Assembly (NCBI GenBank): GCA_900708905.1
Contig: CAADRB010000002.1
Coordinates: 2,331,830-2,395,829 of the forward strand
DNA length: 64,000 bases
Reading direction: 5' to 3'
Source of the DNA: Hymenolepis diminuta
Taxonomy: Eukaryota; Platyhelminthes; Cestoda; Cyclophyllidea; Hymenolepididae
In this document: positions 1 through 12,557 of the stretch, one piece after another
Numbering within the stretch: position 1 is the stretch's first letter
Layout: each line of letters begins with the position of its first letter
The notes under the pieces: generated by a model
What the model saw: only the letters and a program-made list of their open reading frames with translations
Database searches by the model: none
What the model was told of the DNA's origin: nothing
Program-made: the position numbers and the translations under genes

Positions 1-230
1 GTTCTTCGATCTAATATAACAAAAAAATTAGGAAGATGTTATACCTTTTTGTTCTTTAAATAAAAGATAATAAAGGCACATATTCATACCATATTATCAA
101 TATCTTCTGCATTAGCATCGTTGTGTTTAGTGGAAGATGGCTCACCGAGCTAGAAAAATGAGGAAAATTTACTTAGTTAATAGAAAGATGTGAAAAAACT
201 TTATGGAGTAAAGTAGAACGATTAATTTAC

Positions 231-2051
231 CTCACCACCAGGATTTTGAATGTCCAGTTCCATAGCATTATTACAGGATGAATCTACCACGATCGGCGAC
301 TCTTCAGGCTGAGAGAGGGAGATTCGTATAGTGAATAAAAAAATCAACAAAATTTTATGCTATTGTATTCTGATACACTTAGTTTTCCTCCCTTTTTCCG
401 TCTTGAAGGTTACGGCTACTGTTTGCAAACCGAAAAACAATTGAATTTAACGAATTCTAATGACTTAAAATGACCCACTTCTGGATATCTCAAATTTCAT
501 AATAGGCAAGGGTAGTCAATGCGTCACCTATCAGATTATTATCCACAGTTATTGCAGGTTAAGATCAACAGTAATCTGTCTGAAAGGCTTTTGAAGAAAA
601 CCAATGGCTAATCTCAAAGAATACACGAGCACGATAAAAAAAGGCCAACACGTGCTTTCCCATTTGAGCTGATTAATTAACCACAATGAATCAAACCTTC
701 ACGCTCAAAAGTAAAGCACAAATGCTTGTCCGACAAACACAACGTATAGTGTTAATAAACGAATTTAGAAAAGAAAAACTAAAAAGTAAATGTTTTTTAC
801 CTCAACTTCCCCACTTTCAATATTCAGATCCACGACGTTACCAGCTTCTGCAATATCATTTCTAGGACTCAAAATTACTACCAAAGGCGATTTATCCAGC
901 TAAATTTAGAAAAAAAATGAGTATTAAATATTTAGAAGATCTAATCGAGTACAAAAACTAGTGATTTTGATGTCTTAACATTCACGTACCGGATATCCAT
1001 TTCTGTTACAATTTTAAATTTGACTATCAGAGGAGTCTACTAGAGCTAGTTGATAAAATTTCGTTCGACTGCTTAAACATGTTACATTTTCAAACTTTGT
1101 AGACAATAACTGTAGTGATCATGTAAATGGTTCACTTCTCTGATCATCTGAACTGAAATTCAGTAAAAATAGAACAACCACCTTTAATTATTATTAAGGA
1201 TCTATTGAAGGACAATTAATACCTCACCCGAGGATGAGTATATGATAAGATACCCTCAGTGCACTGGTTCGGAGTTCGAAACTCATGCGTTCACACTATG
1301 CAAAAATTATGGCAAACCTCAATTAGTCATAAATTAACAAAATACGAGCTTCTTAATAAGAGATCCCGAAATATTATATCTCAATCCAAATTGAGAATCG
1401 AAAAATACCTTGCTCAGAATATGGGGGCATTGTCAATTTGTGTAATAGTCATTCCTTCACATTGGATAGTTTACTTACGTAGTAATAAGATAAAAAATGG
1501 GACTATGGCGCAATATTTGACGTACCTCACTTCTCCCGTTTTCAAAATCCAAATCAACAGCATTTCTAGATAGAGAGGATTCTTCAGGCTGAAAAAAGTT
1601 GTTTTCAATATTAGAAAATTTACTACGTTTAAAAGCGTAAAGAAATGATCCGATCTCACTCTAATATCTCTTTGTTCGATAATCATTTCAACTTCGTTTC
1701 CTAATGAATGCTCAAGCAGTTGTGAAGATTTTTTGACCTGAATGATAATGATGTATTTAATAAACTTAAGCTGAAATAAAAAAACTTTCCAGAAAATGGA
1801 ACAGATCAATTAAACCTCAATATCCATTTGTTTGATGACCGCTTCCACCGTATTTGTTGAAGAAATTTCGAATATAAGGGGAGATGCGTCGGCCTAGAAA
1901 GTGAGACTTCGCACAGTCGAATTATGACGGTTTTGATATTTATTTAAAATAAACGATCGTTTACTTTTCTTACCTTTGAATTTACATTTTCCGCGACACA
2001 TTCTGCCTCAATTCTAGGTACAGGTTCCAGCACTAAGGGAGATATTTCAGG
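231..2051 (-). repeat. Array of duplicated symmetric mini-exons in the SLX4-like gene
   Basis: Five exons of 78, 99, 63, 78 and 78 bp (231-308, 801-899, 1526-1588, 1816-1893, 1974-2051), each a whole number of codons with phase-0 borders. They open with related peptides: PEESPIVV, LDKSPLVV, PEESSLS, ADASPLIF and PEISPLVL. Three end in related acidic tails, such as VDLNIESGEVE and VDLDFENGRSE. The acceptor region is also similar in several copies. This fits repeated exon duplication; spacing of 150-630 bp shows intron DNA has diverged more than the coding part. Confidence 0.7.
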
Positions 2052-4290
2052 CTGAGAAAATGAAAAGAGTACATGATTTATACAAAGAAAGGAAAGAATT
2101 GAAGTCGTACTTCAACCAGTTTCTAGAATTTTCGCTTGATGAAAAATGTTTCATCGATTATTTGTTGGATCGAGAACTTAGAAGAAAGAAGTAATAAGTA
2201 GGAAAAGGAAGATTTTGATTATTTACTTCAATTCTTACCACAGATAAAAACAATCTACGCTACTACTTATCGATAGAGTATTGAACAGTTAAACAATATA
2301 TCACTAATCAGAGATTTAGCCACACCTCGTTTTTCGCTATTGCCCCAGCCCCAGAAGAAACAGTGACTATATTTGGTTGTTCCACTTCCTGAAAAGTAAC
2401 GAAGTTGAAAACACAAAATCCTTGTTTTATTCTTTAGTATAGATACATAGATACAAAAAAATGACCAACCATAGTAGCAGTTTTAAGAGCCAGCGGTATG
2501 CGTGGTGTAGATTGATGAGCTAATAGCTAAAGACAGAGACAAATGTTAAAAGCAATCTTCAAGCCGAGAAAAATAGCTACAAATTTATGTTTCATTCTTA
2601 CCATATTTGGTTTGAATGATACAGGAGTGGGAGGAAGTACGGAATCACAAGAAGTAATAGTTTGAGGTAGGCCATCAACATTCACAGGAGACTGCAAGGA
2701 CTAAAACGAAAAAATTCAATATAAGTCCACAAATACCTTATCACCAACCTGGATTGCAGCAGTTGATGAAGGTGAGCCCTAAAGTTATATTTAACAAATC
2801 TCAACTCAATTCTCTTACTGTTTTAGGATTGAAAGATATACGTGGACTACAGAGATCGGTATTTTCCGCCACTTCAGAAGCAAATAAATCAACTCCGCTA
2901 TTGTAAAGGGTACTTCCGCGAACACCCGTAGAATCTTGAATTTTTGGAGTAATCGGCAATCTACTGGTTGCATCTGCTTTGAACTTGTTTTTCACTATGT
3001 CCAACATTTGCCAGCTAGAGAAAGGATTTGATCAATGAACCAATAAATCAACCAACCAGTCTAAAGTGAACTCTGTTTCCGGAGATAATGAAGAAAAGTA
3101 GGACAAATCGAATGTATAAAGGGCGCGAAGAAGATTAAGGAGTTCTTCTTTGTTTAAGCCCGGAGCAGTGATCGAATGAACATTATCCTTTAGAAGCACA
3201 TAATTGAGACGAAAATTTAGAAATACCGTTAGAAAAGCAAGTTCAGAATTCCATGCAGCCAAAATGAAGCGATGCGCAGGAATCGATTCACCAGAATCCA
3301 GACAAATTGATAAATCCGAGCAAAGAGGAGTTCCAACCATCTTTAATAGCATCTCATTCAGGAGATTATTACATTCTGAGCTTGTGGACTGTTTCACATG
3401 CTAAAGAATTACATTTCTCAAAATTCCGAACTTTATACCTCAGCTGTTTGAGTGAGGTGGATTTTCTTTAAAGAAGAGGGGCTTCTACCAGGAATTTGTG
3501 ACATTCGAAGAGGATTGTGTGTTTTCATTTTCCGAGAGGGTGTTACAAGATTAGACAAGGATTCAACGTAAAACTGTTCTAATTTATTCTCCGACGGGAG
3601 AGAAGATAAATCCCAAAGTGGAGAGGAATAGCTGCTTTGGCAATTGATATCTTCAAATAAAGACCAGGCAAAGTGTTCCTTCTATGTTTAAAAGATAAAG
3701 GTAAAAGAAAACATACTCACATGAAGAATATCAGACAGGCGATTGACAAATATTTTTCTCCTATCTGCGGAAGAAATCAGTAAATGGTCGACAGTATTGA
3801 TACGACCTTTAACAACTTTAGTTTTTAAGGTCTTTTTAGTTGTCTTTAAATCTGGTTCTGGTTTAGATTTTGGAGTTTTAGAAGGTCGGAAAGACTTGCT
3901 GGCACAGAAGAAATAGTAAGTAACATTTTTTACCAATCATATTTACCTGCTACTCAAATTATCGGGAAGCACGTCACCGTTAAGAAAAAGTAAATTAAAC
4001 AATGATATATTCAGAAAGTTAGCACAAACTTTCGTGTGTTTTAAGGCTGTCTACAGTCGAATAAAAAATATACACAATAATTACCCCTTTGGAGAGTGCT
4101 TTAGAACACGATGGACACTGTGTCAACAAGCGAGCCTATAAAATAAATTGTCCGATAAGATTTTACTAACCTTCCGTTCAGAACACGATTCTAGATGGAG
4201 ACGTATTCGTTCATCCGACCAAGAGTCAAAAGACTGGCTACACAATTTGCATTCCGTTATAACATCCTTTTGATCGGCATTCAAGCTCAT
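231..4290 (-). CDS. SLX4: SLX4-like structure-specific endonuclease scaffold (3' end beyond window)
   Basis: Starts at ATG 4288-4290. Exon 4171-4290 encodes C14-x2-C17-x14-H32-x3-C36, the spacing of a UBZ4 ubiquitin-binding finger; exon 4085-4135 adds a further CPSC pair. Exons near 3721-3898 and 3439-3681 are basic and low complexity. Exon 3057-3400 carries a BTB/POZ domain (SDLSICLDSGESIPAHRFIL, then LLRALYTFDLSY). Exons 2819-3014, 2749-2778, 2602-2700, 2470-2526, 2326-2388, 1974-2051, 1816-1893, 1526-1588, 801-899 and 231-308 follow with GT-AG borders and matching phases. UBZ plus BTB is the SLX4/BTBD12 architecture; that family scaffolds SLX1, MUS81 and XPF for Holliday-junction and crosslink repair in the nucleus. 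The SLX1-binding C-terminal domain would lie left of the window and was not seen. The join between the exons near 4085 and 3898 is unresolved. Identity is by domain order, not alignment. Confidence 0.62.
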
Positions 4291-7002
4291 AGATAAAAAT
4301 TAAAGTAAGCATACAGGCCTATGAAGTACAGCCGTTCAATTGTAACTCGCGCTTGACGAACTTGAAGTTGCAAGGTTGTTCTCTATTTAAAACCTTGATC
4401 CAGTGAAAGCGGTATATCAGCATATGTTATGAATACAATAAAACTACTCTGCTTAAAAGAGTATTTTGACATCTGTCTTTTTATAAATGACTTGAGAATG
4501 CTCAAATTCCGCCAATCATGTTTATTCTAATTAATATTCTTAAAAGTAAGTCGACTAAAGAAAAATGACACAGTTGATTTTGCTATAGCCAGCAGATGCC
4601 TATAATCACCTAGCTATTAGAAATGATTGACTGGTGATAAAATTTCCACCACAATGTTCACAATCGGTGTGAACATTTAGTGTAATTGCAAATGAATACC
4701 TAAACAGATATCAGTCATCACGCAGAGACACTGACGATGAGGTATGACTAACGTCTTACAAAGGAATGTCTTTTACATAAACCTAATTTACCTACTAATA
4801 AATTGCGGTGACTCGCCTGCCACCTCCGAACTGATGTGGCTACATGAGTGCCTTGACTTATTTCATCTATTCGATCGATGCGGCCCCGGTAGACCTAACG
4901 TTATTATAGATCTCACGGTAAGACACCGTTTCTGTTCTACATTGGTTTTTATTCACCAACCACTTTTTATTCAAATCATTCAGTGCAACAGGAATCTAGT
5001 GCAACAGGATCTTTTCTACCATATATTACTAGGACTCGATGCAATTTCCCTTTCATTTCCAAACAAAAACAATCAAAATATTATCCCATATACCATGGGG
5101 ATTCTACTGTTTTGTTCTCTTGACAAAGATGAACAGTTAATCTAATCTATCAGAGCGCGTGCTGCATATAAGAAAATACTGTTTCCCAAAAATAATTCTT
5201 ATACGCATGGCTAATTATTTTCCACTCTTCAAATCTCGCCCTATAAAATTCTCTTCTATCCAAACGAATTTATTTGCGTTACACTTGTAAATAGAGCACG
5301 ATGTAAATCAACCTATAGATACGGAAACGTGTATCATGTTTAATCGTGGTGGTATGGTGTTATTGTACTGTGTTTTTGGGCTGTATTTATACTAACGCAA
5401 CTTCTTAAGGAATCTAAGGTATCCTACAGAGAAAAACAGATCATTACAGTTTCTCGTCCCCTTCAAAGTATGGAAACAGAATTTCTACAAAACCAACATA
5501 CATTAAATTATATTCTCTTTGGCCTCGTGAAGTGGTTAAAATTCAAAAGGCACCAGCGTAGACATATTAACTTTTTGGAAGGACGTATAAGAGGAGGACT
5601 GTTTAGTCATCTTGCTTCTTAACAAATTGTTAGCTAGTTCCTTTTTATCATCAGTGATCTTTGCCACAAAATGAGGGATGGTGATGAGCCATATGTTTAC
5701 CACCCTCATTAGGTACAAAGAGATACACATATAGCGTGTGAGAGTGTAAATCAGATGTGAATGCAGGGTATATGGTGCGTGTGTACATGGTTTGTGTACA
5801 TTGAAAGGTAACTGCAAAATTTAAGTAAAACAGAAATTGGAACAAACGACATAGGGTATATAGGTGAAATCTTGGCAACGATGACTGTCCTAGTGCATTT
5901 TGGGCAAGTCTGTCGGAATCGATTGATATTTTTGTTTAACCTTGGTAATAGTGATATTCCCAACGCCCAGGAAAAAGTAAATTTCGATAGATCGACTGAA
6001 TTGAATAGGCATGACAGGGTTTGTTGACATACCAAACTATTTATGAATGCAAGGGGTAAAATTCCAATCAGAGAAAATTTTGATCATTTGGAAAATTAAG
6101 AGAACATTCCAGACTACTTTGAAAACGATGTTCTCGGGATGCCTTTTGAAAATTTTGATATAACCGTCCATTACAATAATTCTTGAACTCGCTTCCTTTA
6201 TAGAATCAGAATCCTCCAAATAAACGATTGTTTTATGTTAAATATTTTCTTGTAAACGAATTCATATGATTTTTCATTGTGAAATAAGTCGTTATTTTCT
6301 GACTTTTGTGTGCTAGCATTTGATTTATTTACTTCTCGTGCCTAATCCTTTTCACGTAGGTGCACTCACATTTCTTTAAAGATTTCACATTTAAACTTAT
6401 GAAAATAAATAGCAGTTGCATCTTTGTATGATACTGTTGGCATTTTTCAAAGTCTTCAATATTTACTGATCCTTACACTCTACAGATATAAGGTTGTAGC
6501 GAAATTTCTTACTGGACTTATTTCGCTGACAGAAAATGTCCCCTGTCAATTCCTAACCAATCTGAAATTATTTCACACAATTGAAAGTTAAGGTTTGAAG
6601 TTCCTCTCACTATTTTGGCTGCTGTCACTAAAAATGGTATGTCTGGTTTTAGTGTCGTCTTAAATATAGTACTCAGATAATGTCTCCAATATCTCACATC
6701 CAAACTATAAACTCCTAAAATCCACACTTAAATCTATATCAACCACACTTCAGACTCCTAACTTCGTGCAAATTTGGGGCTAGAAATTAAAATAAATCTA
6801 TCTCGTCTAGGAAGTTCATCCCTGTTAGTAGAAAGCCCAAGTCTTATGCTAACTGGCTAAAATGTTAATGCTATTTTTTCTTGCATAATTTCAACTGGAC
6901 AAAAATAGGTAAGTGGAATTGCACAAAATTACATGGTGGAAACATTTTTAAATTAAAAATAAAAGTGATTCATTTGAATAAGGCAAAAAGACTCCGATAT
7001 TC
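4291..7002. other. Intergenic region between the SLX4-like gene and the mariner element
   Basis: No exon chain, RNA gene or repeat copy recognised. It should contain the promoter of the SLX4-like gene near 4291. The only distinct structure is a short perfect hairpin at 4653-4677. Open frames here (for example 4744-5145 plus) lack domains or splice context and look like chance. Confidence 0.5.
4653..4677. repeat. Short perfect inverted repeat
   Basis: Ten-base arms (aatgttcaca and its complement tgtgaacatt) around a 5-base loop, about 360 bp upstream of the SLX4-like start codon. No T-run follows it. Function unknown; it may be chance. Confidence 0.45.
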
Positions 7003-7035
7003 TAACACATGGGCTGAAAATTCCCGGGCCTAACA
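7003..7035 (+). repeat. Left terminal inverted repeat of mariner
   Basis: Contains the core atgggctgaaaa followed by cgggcctaaca. It pairs with the reverse complement of 8264-8296 at all but a few positions. The exact TA target duplication could not be fixed. Confidence 0.85.
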
Positions 7036-7181
7036 CATAGATGGCGCTAGTTTTATTGCAGTCACCTTTTTCAGTTAATACTAACCTTCAAAAGATACCT
7101 GTTAAAAGTTCATGATATTCTATTCATTAGTTCGTGAGTTATTGTGCTAAGAGTGACGCTACTTTTGTTATTTTCAAAACA

Positions 7182-8230
7182 ATGGATCAAAAACAATTTC
7201 GTGTTTTAATTTTACACTGCTTCTTGATGGGAAAAAATATCGTTCAAGCGAAGCAATGGCTTGAAAAGTGCTATGAGGACTCCGCTCCATCAGAAACAAC
7301 AATAAAACGTTGGTTTGCTGACTCCAAACGTGGTCGTAGAGACACCGACACCGAGACACAAAGAACGCAGTGGACGTCCAAATGAGGCGGTAACACCAGA
7401 AAACATAAAAAAAATCCCCAAAATCATTTTGAATGATCGAAAGTGAAGTTGCGTGAGTTAGCTGACATCGTAAAGATATGNNNNNNNNNNNNNNNNNNNN
7501 NNNNNNNNNNNNNNNNNNNNNNNNNNNNNNNNNNNNNNNNNNNNNNNNNNNNNNNNNNNNNNNNNNNNNNNNNNNNNNNNNNNNNNNNNNNNNNNNNNNN
7601 NNNNNNNNNNNNNNNNNNNNNNNNNNNNNNNNNNNNNNNNNNNNNNNNNNNNNNNNNNNNNNNNNNNNNNNNNNNNNNNNNNNNNNNNNNNNNNNNNNNN
7701 NNNNNNNNNNNNNNNNNNNNNNNNNNNNNNNNNNNNNNNNNNNNNNNNNNNNNNNNNNNNNNNNNNNNNNNNNNNNNNNNNNNNNNNNNNNNNNNNNNNN
7801 NNNNNNNNNNNNNNNNNNNNNNNNNNNNNNNNNNNNNNNNNNNNNNNNNNNNNNNNNNNNNNNNNNNNNNNNNNNNNNNNNNNNNNNNNNNNNNNNNNNN
7901 NNNNNNNNNNNNNNNNNNNNNNNNNNNNNNNNNNNNNNNNNNNNNNNNNNNNNNNNNNNNNNNNNNNNNNNNNNNNNNNNNNNNNNNNNNNNNNNNNNNN
8001 NNNNNNNNNNNNNNNNNNNNNNNNNNNNNNNNNNNNNNNNNNNNNNNNNTGTTCGCAGACCTGAAAAAATGCTCGCCGGTAAGAAATTTGGCACGAATGA
8101 AGAAGTTATCGCTGAAACTGAGGCCTATTTTGAGGCAAAAGATAAATCGTTCTACAAAAGTGGTATTGAGATGTTAGAGTGGCGCTGGAATGATTGCGTT
8201 GCTCTTGATGGAGATTACGTTGATAAATAA
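7182..8230 (+). pseudogene. Mariner transposase remnant
   Basis: ATG at 7182 opens with a mariner N-terminal helix-turn-helix region (MDQKQFRVLILHCFLMGK, then ETTIKRWFADSKRGRRDT). The frame is lost near 7345, where it runs to a stop at 7383-7385. The family sequence resumes in another frame (SGRPNEAVTPENIKK, stop at 7444), then shifts again to VKLRELADIVKI just before the gap. After the gap the C-terminal block resumes (VRRPEKMLAGKKFGTNEE) to a stop at 8228-8230. At least two frameshifts are visible, so this copy cannot encode an active enzyme. The D,D34D catalytic core falls in the N run. Confidence 0.85.
7481..8049. other. Assembly gap (569 N)
   Basis: Run of N wholly inside the mariner element. 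Its position suggests the gap came from collapse or ambiguity of a multi-copy repeat. Confidence 0.99.
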
Positions 8231-8263
8231 AGCTAATTTTGAACCAAAAAACTGTGTTTTCTT

Positions 8264-8296
8264 TGTTAGGCCCGAGACTTTTCAGCCCATATGTTA
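8264..8296 (-). repeat. Right terminal inverted repeat of mariner
   Basis: Reverse complement reads taacatatgggctgaaaa and then tcgggcctaaca, matching the left end base for base with about four differences. It lies 33 bp past the transposase stop. Confidence 0.85.
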
Positions 8297-9138
8297 CTTA
8301 AGCACTCCATGGGGTTATGATATCGGCAAACTATTCAGTTGTCAAAATATTGCGTCACTGCTCTGTAATTGCAAGTATCTCCTATTCACTTTGTCCCCGG
8401 TTGTGATGCAATTTAAGCTTTTGGATTCATGTGAAAATTTGCCTGGGCTCCTTGTCACCTGTGCCCCTCATACGCTTAAAGCTTGGAAATCAGCTTCACT
8501 GAATTATTTTTTAATAAAAAATTAATCAACCGTAGTTTCCTACTGAAATGTCGCTATTAGTACCTATTTCCAAATATGTCGCAGCTACAGTTGGGAGAGG
8601 GGAGAAGTGTCACCTCACAAATAATCAACACATGATAATGGTGCTACAAACTCTATCGAAGATTTGACGAAGCTTTTGCTCTCCACATTGCCTTGTAATG
8701 AAAAGCGATGTCACCTGAGAGCGATTAATGGAGGTATTTGTCCTCAGCATTTCATAGCTGAGATTTATGATATCAGTTTAATAATTTGCAATTGGGTATT
8801 AATAATACTTTACTTGGGTAGAAAGAAGGCATCTTATTGTTGTTGTTTTAAGAAACTCACATTCTCTCACCCCTTTTGTTAGTCAGAATTAATCGGTGGA
8901 CATTGATCTGTAGAAGATTTGACTAGTTACTAAGGTATTATATTTTTCCCAAGTTCTCTCAGACTATAACTTCTTACGACCTTCACCACACAACAAGATG
9001 AACAGAAGGTCAGACAGTAGTGAGTAGTCTTTATTGGAAAGAGACCAGATCTTATGTTGGTTTACACAAAGGTATTTATGCAGTTCGTTGAGAAGGGATA
9101 ACATAAAGACATGGACTGAATCCGAACACCGCTGATGA

Positions 9139-9318
9139 AGTGAAACTGAACCATAGGAAAGCCAAGTAAAGGGCCACTTATGTGGTTTAACCACTTTAAT
9201 TAAAATAAACAACTTGAGAACACACAATAATTTTGCAAGGCGACTTGTGGTCGCAAAAGGGGTAAACGCCTTCAAGTACTACTGCGGGCTTAGGGCTTAG
9301 TAACAGCCTTGAGGCCAA
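9139..9318 (+). repeat. Dispersed repeat family A, copy 3 (partial)
   Basis: Shares ordered blocks with 33350-33530: gaaactgaacc, then aacaacttgagaacaca (there aaaccacttgaggacaca), then caagtactactgcgggct (there caagcaccactgcgaggt). Diverged and probably 5' truncated. No coding potential seen. Confidence 0.6.
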
Positions 9319-10024
9319 GATACTTAGGTTTCAGAGACAGTTAATGATAACCAAATGAAGATTCTTAGTTTGAGAAAAATGTAATGAGCGTGTGCACTAT
9401 AGATCTCATTGGCTTCCCCTCCCCCCTCCCCTCGACAGTAAAAGTGTACGTTGATCATTATTGAATGAATTGCATTAAATTCATCAGCACTGGCATGAAA
9501 CAAATAGTCATGACTCTTTAGCAAACGGACAAATTACTCAATGTGAAGTAACCTTTCAACGTCCACACCGAATCGTTTTACCTTTACAGGTCTTACTTCT
9601 CTCCCACCTACACACCATTTTCGCTATGCAGCTATGCAACACTCGTGTTCTCTGGGCGCTCCCAATACAGATATGCTTGTCACGTCCGAATTTCCACTTA
9701 CTTACGTGACGAAGATTGAAAAATCCTTAGCCTTAACCTACTCGATCCTGTCACACGGGTTAATCCAACAAGCGAATGCAAGCATCTTAAATTGGCGCTG
9801 TGTATATTCTCATTGTAATAAGCGTCTGAAAATGCTGTTCCATGTATCGTCAAAGCGAGACGTATCATATTCTCGAATCTATTAAGCCAAATTGGTTAGA
9901 TCTTTACTGCTCAGACTTATTATAATAGATATTACCACAACTTATTATTGACGGTATACATCTTAATCAAAGGAAAATTGTCAAATTTAGGTGATTTAAA
10001 GCAAACATGAAAGGAAGACAGAGA

Positions 10025-10155
10025 CAATGAATTCGATGTCGATCGGTATTCACCCAGTGAGCGGAATGGACAACCGCACTTATTAAGCCTGGCCAATAAA
10101 GGGCGTGGCAGTATGTGGTGTTCTGGGAGGCTCATGATGCTATCTTTCTACTCAA
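10025..10155 (+). repeat. SINE-like element, copy 1 (5' truncated)
   Basis: Matches the SINE copies at 52122 and 63538 from the B-box region onward: gaattcgatgtcgatcgg, an aatggacaaccgcactta block (there aatggccaaccacatta), and a ggctcatgatgctatctttc tail (there ggctccatgatgtcactttc). The tRNA-like head is not recognisable here. Confidence 0.65.
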
Positions 10156-12557
10156 GACGAGAGTTAAAACCCTTTCTTAAGTGAATTTGGGAGTCATCAA
10201 AAATGGGATAGAAGTATACGTATTTAGAAGTACTCCCTTCTTCTGTTTAGCTTTAAAACTTCTAGCTAGAAAAACAAAATAATACATATCTGATAGAGTC
10301 ATGATTATTATCGCGACATTAATAGTGTTCACCGAAGTATACGTTTTTTCTCTTACACAAAATCCGCACTTCCAGGGAATTCGAGCGAATATTCACGAAA
10401 AATAGGGCAATCCTCTTGCACGATCAAAAAATCCATTTTCTTCGGGCGTAAATATCAGCAGGGATTCCCAGTGCCCAATGTCAATCTTATGAAAGAAAAA
10501 TGATTCAGTTAATTTCACATCAATTTCGGACTGTGAGTACTATAAAAGATCTTAAGCACCATCATTCAAAGCGCAATTTATAAAGACCAAAATAACTAAA
10601 TCCCACAGACCTCGATCCTCGACCAAGCAGTTTCTGATGTTAATTTAAGATCCCCGCTAAAATTTCGCCGCTCGTCTTTAGATAGCGGAAACTAGATGTT
10701 AAAATTTTGAAAGCTGAGCCCGTCTTTGTCTAAGCAGTTTTATTCGCACACAAAATAATGACTAGGACCAATGAAGGACTGTGCTCTAGGATACTCACTC
10801 TGGCCAGAGAAAGTACATTCTGAAAGAGGAAACTGCATTCCGCTACCGTTTTCGTGCGACTGGTCAGTCCAACCTGTGGGTGTGTTCCAATCGATTTTGA
10901 TACATTTTCTCCGACCGTCAGTACTGGCAAACATTTACACAATAGCCTTGAGCATTCAAACCATTACATATGTTCGATTCACACATCGATCGTTAACTAA
11001 AAAAGTAAACAAACTGAGCAAGCGCCAGCACCACCGACCGTACTGTAAAACAGCAAGTTATTCCTTTTATCTAAACTCTGCGCTGACGTTTATCTTCAAC
11101 TCTCAAAATTTCTAATATCTAACTACCCCCTCCCTCATTCTGTACGGCGGTTCAATGTACCTACTGCCCTTCACTGAAATTCTGGTCTTAAGAAAGGCTA
11201 CTGCATTCTGGCAGTCCGTAGGGAAATAATTGGCTTTGATTAGGAAATAATTCCTAATAAAATTCGGTTAGGCCCAAAAGGTATCCCTGCTGATCGCACG
11301 ATTAAATAAAGGAATGCAATGAAAATTAAATTCACTCAAAACAAATGAAAAGAACAACTGGTCACACCCAAGCCTAAAAATAATACTTTTTTGGACACTT
11401 AAAGCCATCTCAGTGGATTTACCACATTACCAGCGATCAACTCAATTTGAAGCATCAATGGAAAAACGCCTCTGAAAACACTCACACGATGGTGATTTTC
11501 TCTCAATTTAGCTAAAATCGAGAGAATTTTCAGAGAAAAAGACAAAACCAAAAATAACAAATACCGTACCAATTGTTAGATCATTTGGTGTTTCATAAAA
11601 ATAGAAACAAAAGAGTTAATGCAAGTTATGTGCAAGTAAAGGTATTTTGCAAATAATATCACATTTCATTAGCTAAGCTGTGTGGTGATCTTCGACTTCG
11701 CACGTAGGAGTAGAAGGCCATTGCATGAGAAGGAAGAAACACAAGCGCAGACATAAGCAGAGTGAAAATGAAACCGAAAATGAGAGTAACTGAAAACGAA
11801 GAATAATTACTTAAAACTGATAAATGATCATTTAGGAATGACATGTTATAATAACAATAAAACTTACAGCACATCATCTGCTCCCATGGATCACACAAAT
11901 ATAGACCGGTAACATAAAGAAAACGAGTGTAAAATTTCTTGAAAGATATTGCCACCATATTAAATCTTCTTAAACAGAGTCAACGAAGCTTTTGGGTTAA
12001 TAAGAGCCACCACAAATGAATATGAAAAAGAGCAGTATTGCAGCAGACGACAAAAACCCGAATGAATCAAAATGACGCCCAAATTTCGCCAACATAGTAG
12101 ATTGAAAAAGGAAAATGATGAAAAAATTCCATTTGACAAAATCTTACTAAATTCAATAAATTTGTATTTAAATTTGGGTTGCATGTATTATCTTATTTTC
12201 AACTGGAGGATAACTTTAAATTAGAATGTCCAAAAAAATGACAAAATCTTACTATGCATTTGTTACAGATAGAGTGTAAGATGAATGCTATGATATTTGA
12301 TAAAATGGCTGAAATTTATTTGAAAATGAATTACCGAAGCAATCCTATCTGAATCGAAAGAATCTCGATACCAAAGAGAAATGAATACATTGCAATAAAT
12401 GCAGCTTCAAAACGTAGGTCAGACGTAGGACAATCTAGGTTGTAAACTCACTTTTGCATCTTCGATTCCGACACATACTATTTATCTGTTTCAGTTCTCA
12501 AGGTCAACTCCAAGTAAGTAGATTTACCGTTTTTTGAGATTTCATCAAACCCAAAGG

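Larger units (their letters stand above)
7003..8296 (+). mobile_element. Mariner-family DNA transposon, degenerate, interrupted by a gap
   Basis: An element of about 1.29 kb bounded by 33-bp imperfect terminal inverted repeats and containing recognisable pieces of a mariner transposase in the expected order. Length matches the usual 1.3 kb mariner size, so the 569-base N run probably has nearly the right length. The catalytic aspartates would lie in the missing part and cannot be scored. Confidence 0.88.
8297..12557. other. Intergenic region with repeat fragments
   Basis: No gene recognised across 4.2 kb. It holds one copy fragment of dispersed family A (9139-9318) and a truncated SINE (10025-10155). 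Open frames at 11659-12184 minus are hydrophobic and AT-driven without splice support. The stretch just before 12558 has a possible 5'-UTR acceptor (tttcag, 12490-12495). Confidence 0.5.

Noticed and set aside
1259..1809. Overlapping plus and minus frames of over 100 codons in the SLX4-like gene
   Set aside because: Only the 63-bp exon 1526-1588 fits the gene; the rest is AT-rich intron without family similarity.
11659..12184. Hydrophobic minus frames that look like membrane proteins
   Set aside because: Phe/Ile/Leu richness is expected from AT-rich antisense sequence; no splice chain, start context or domain supports them.
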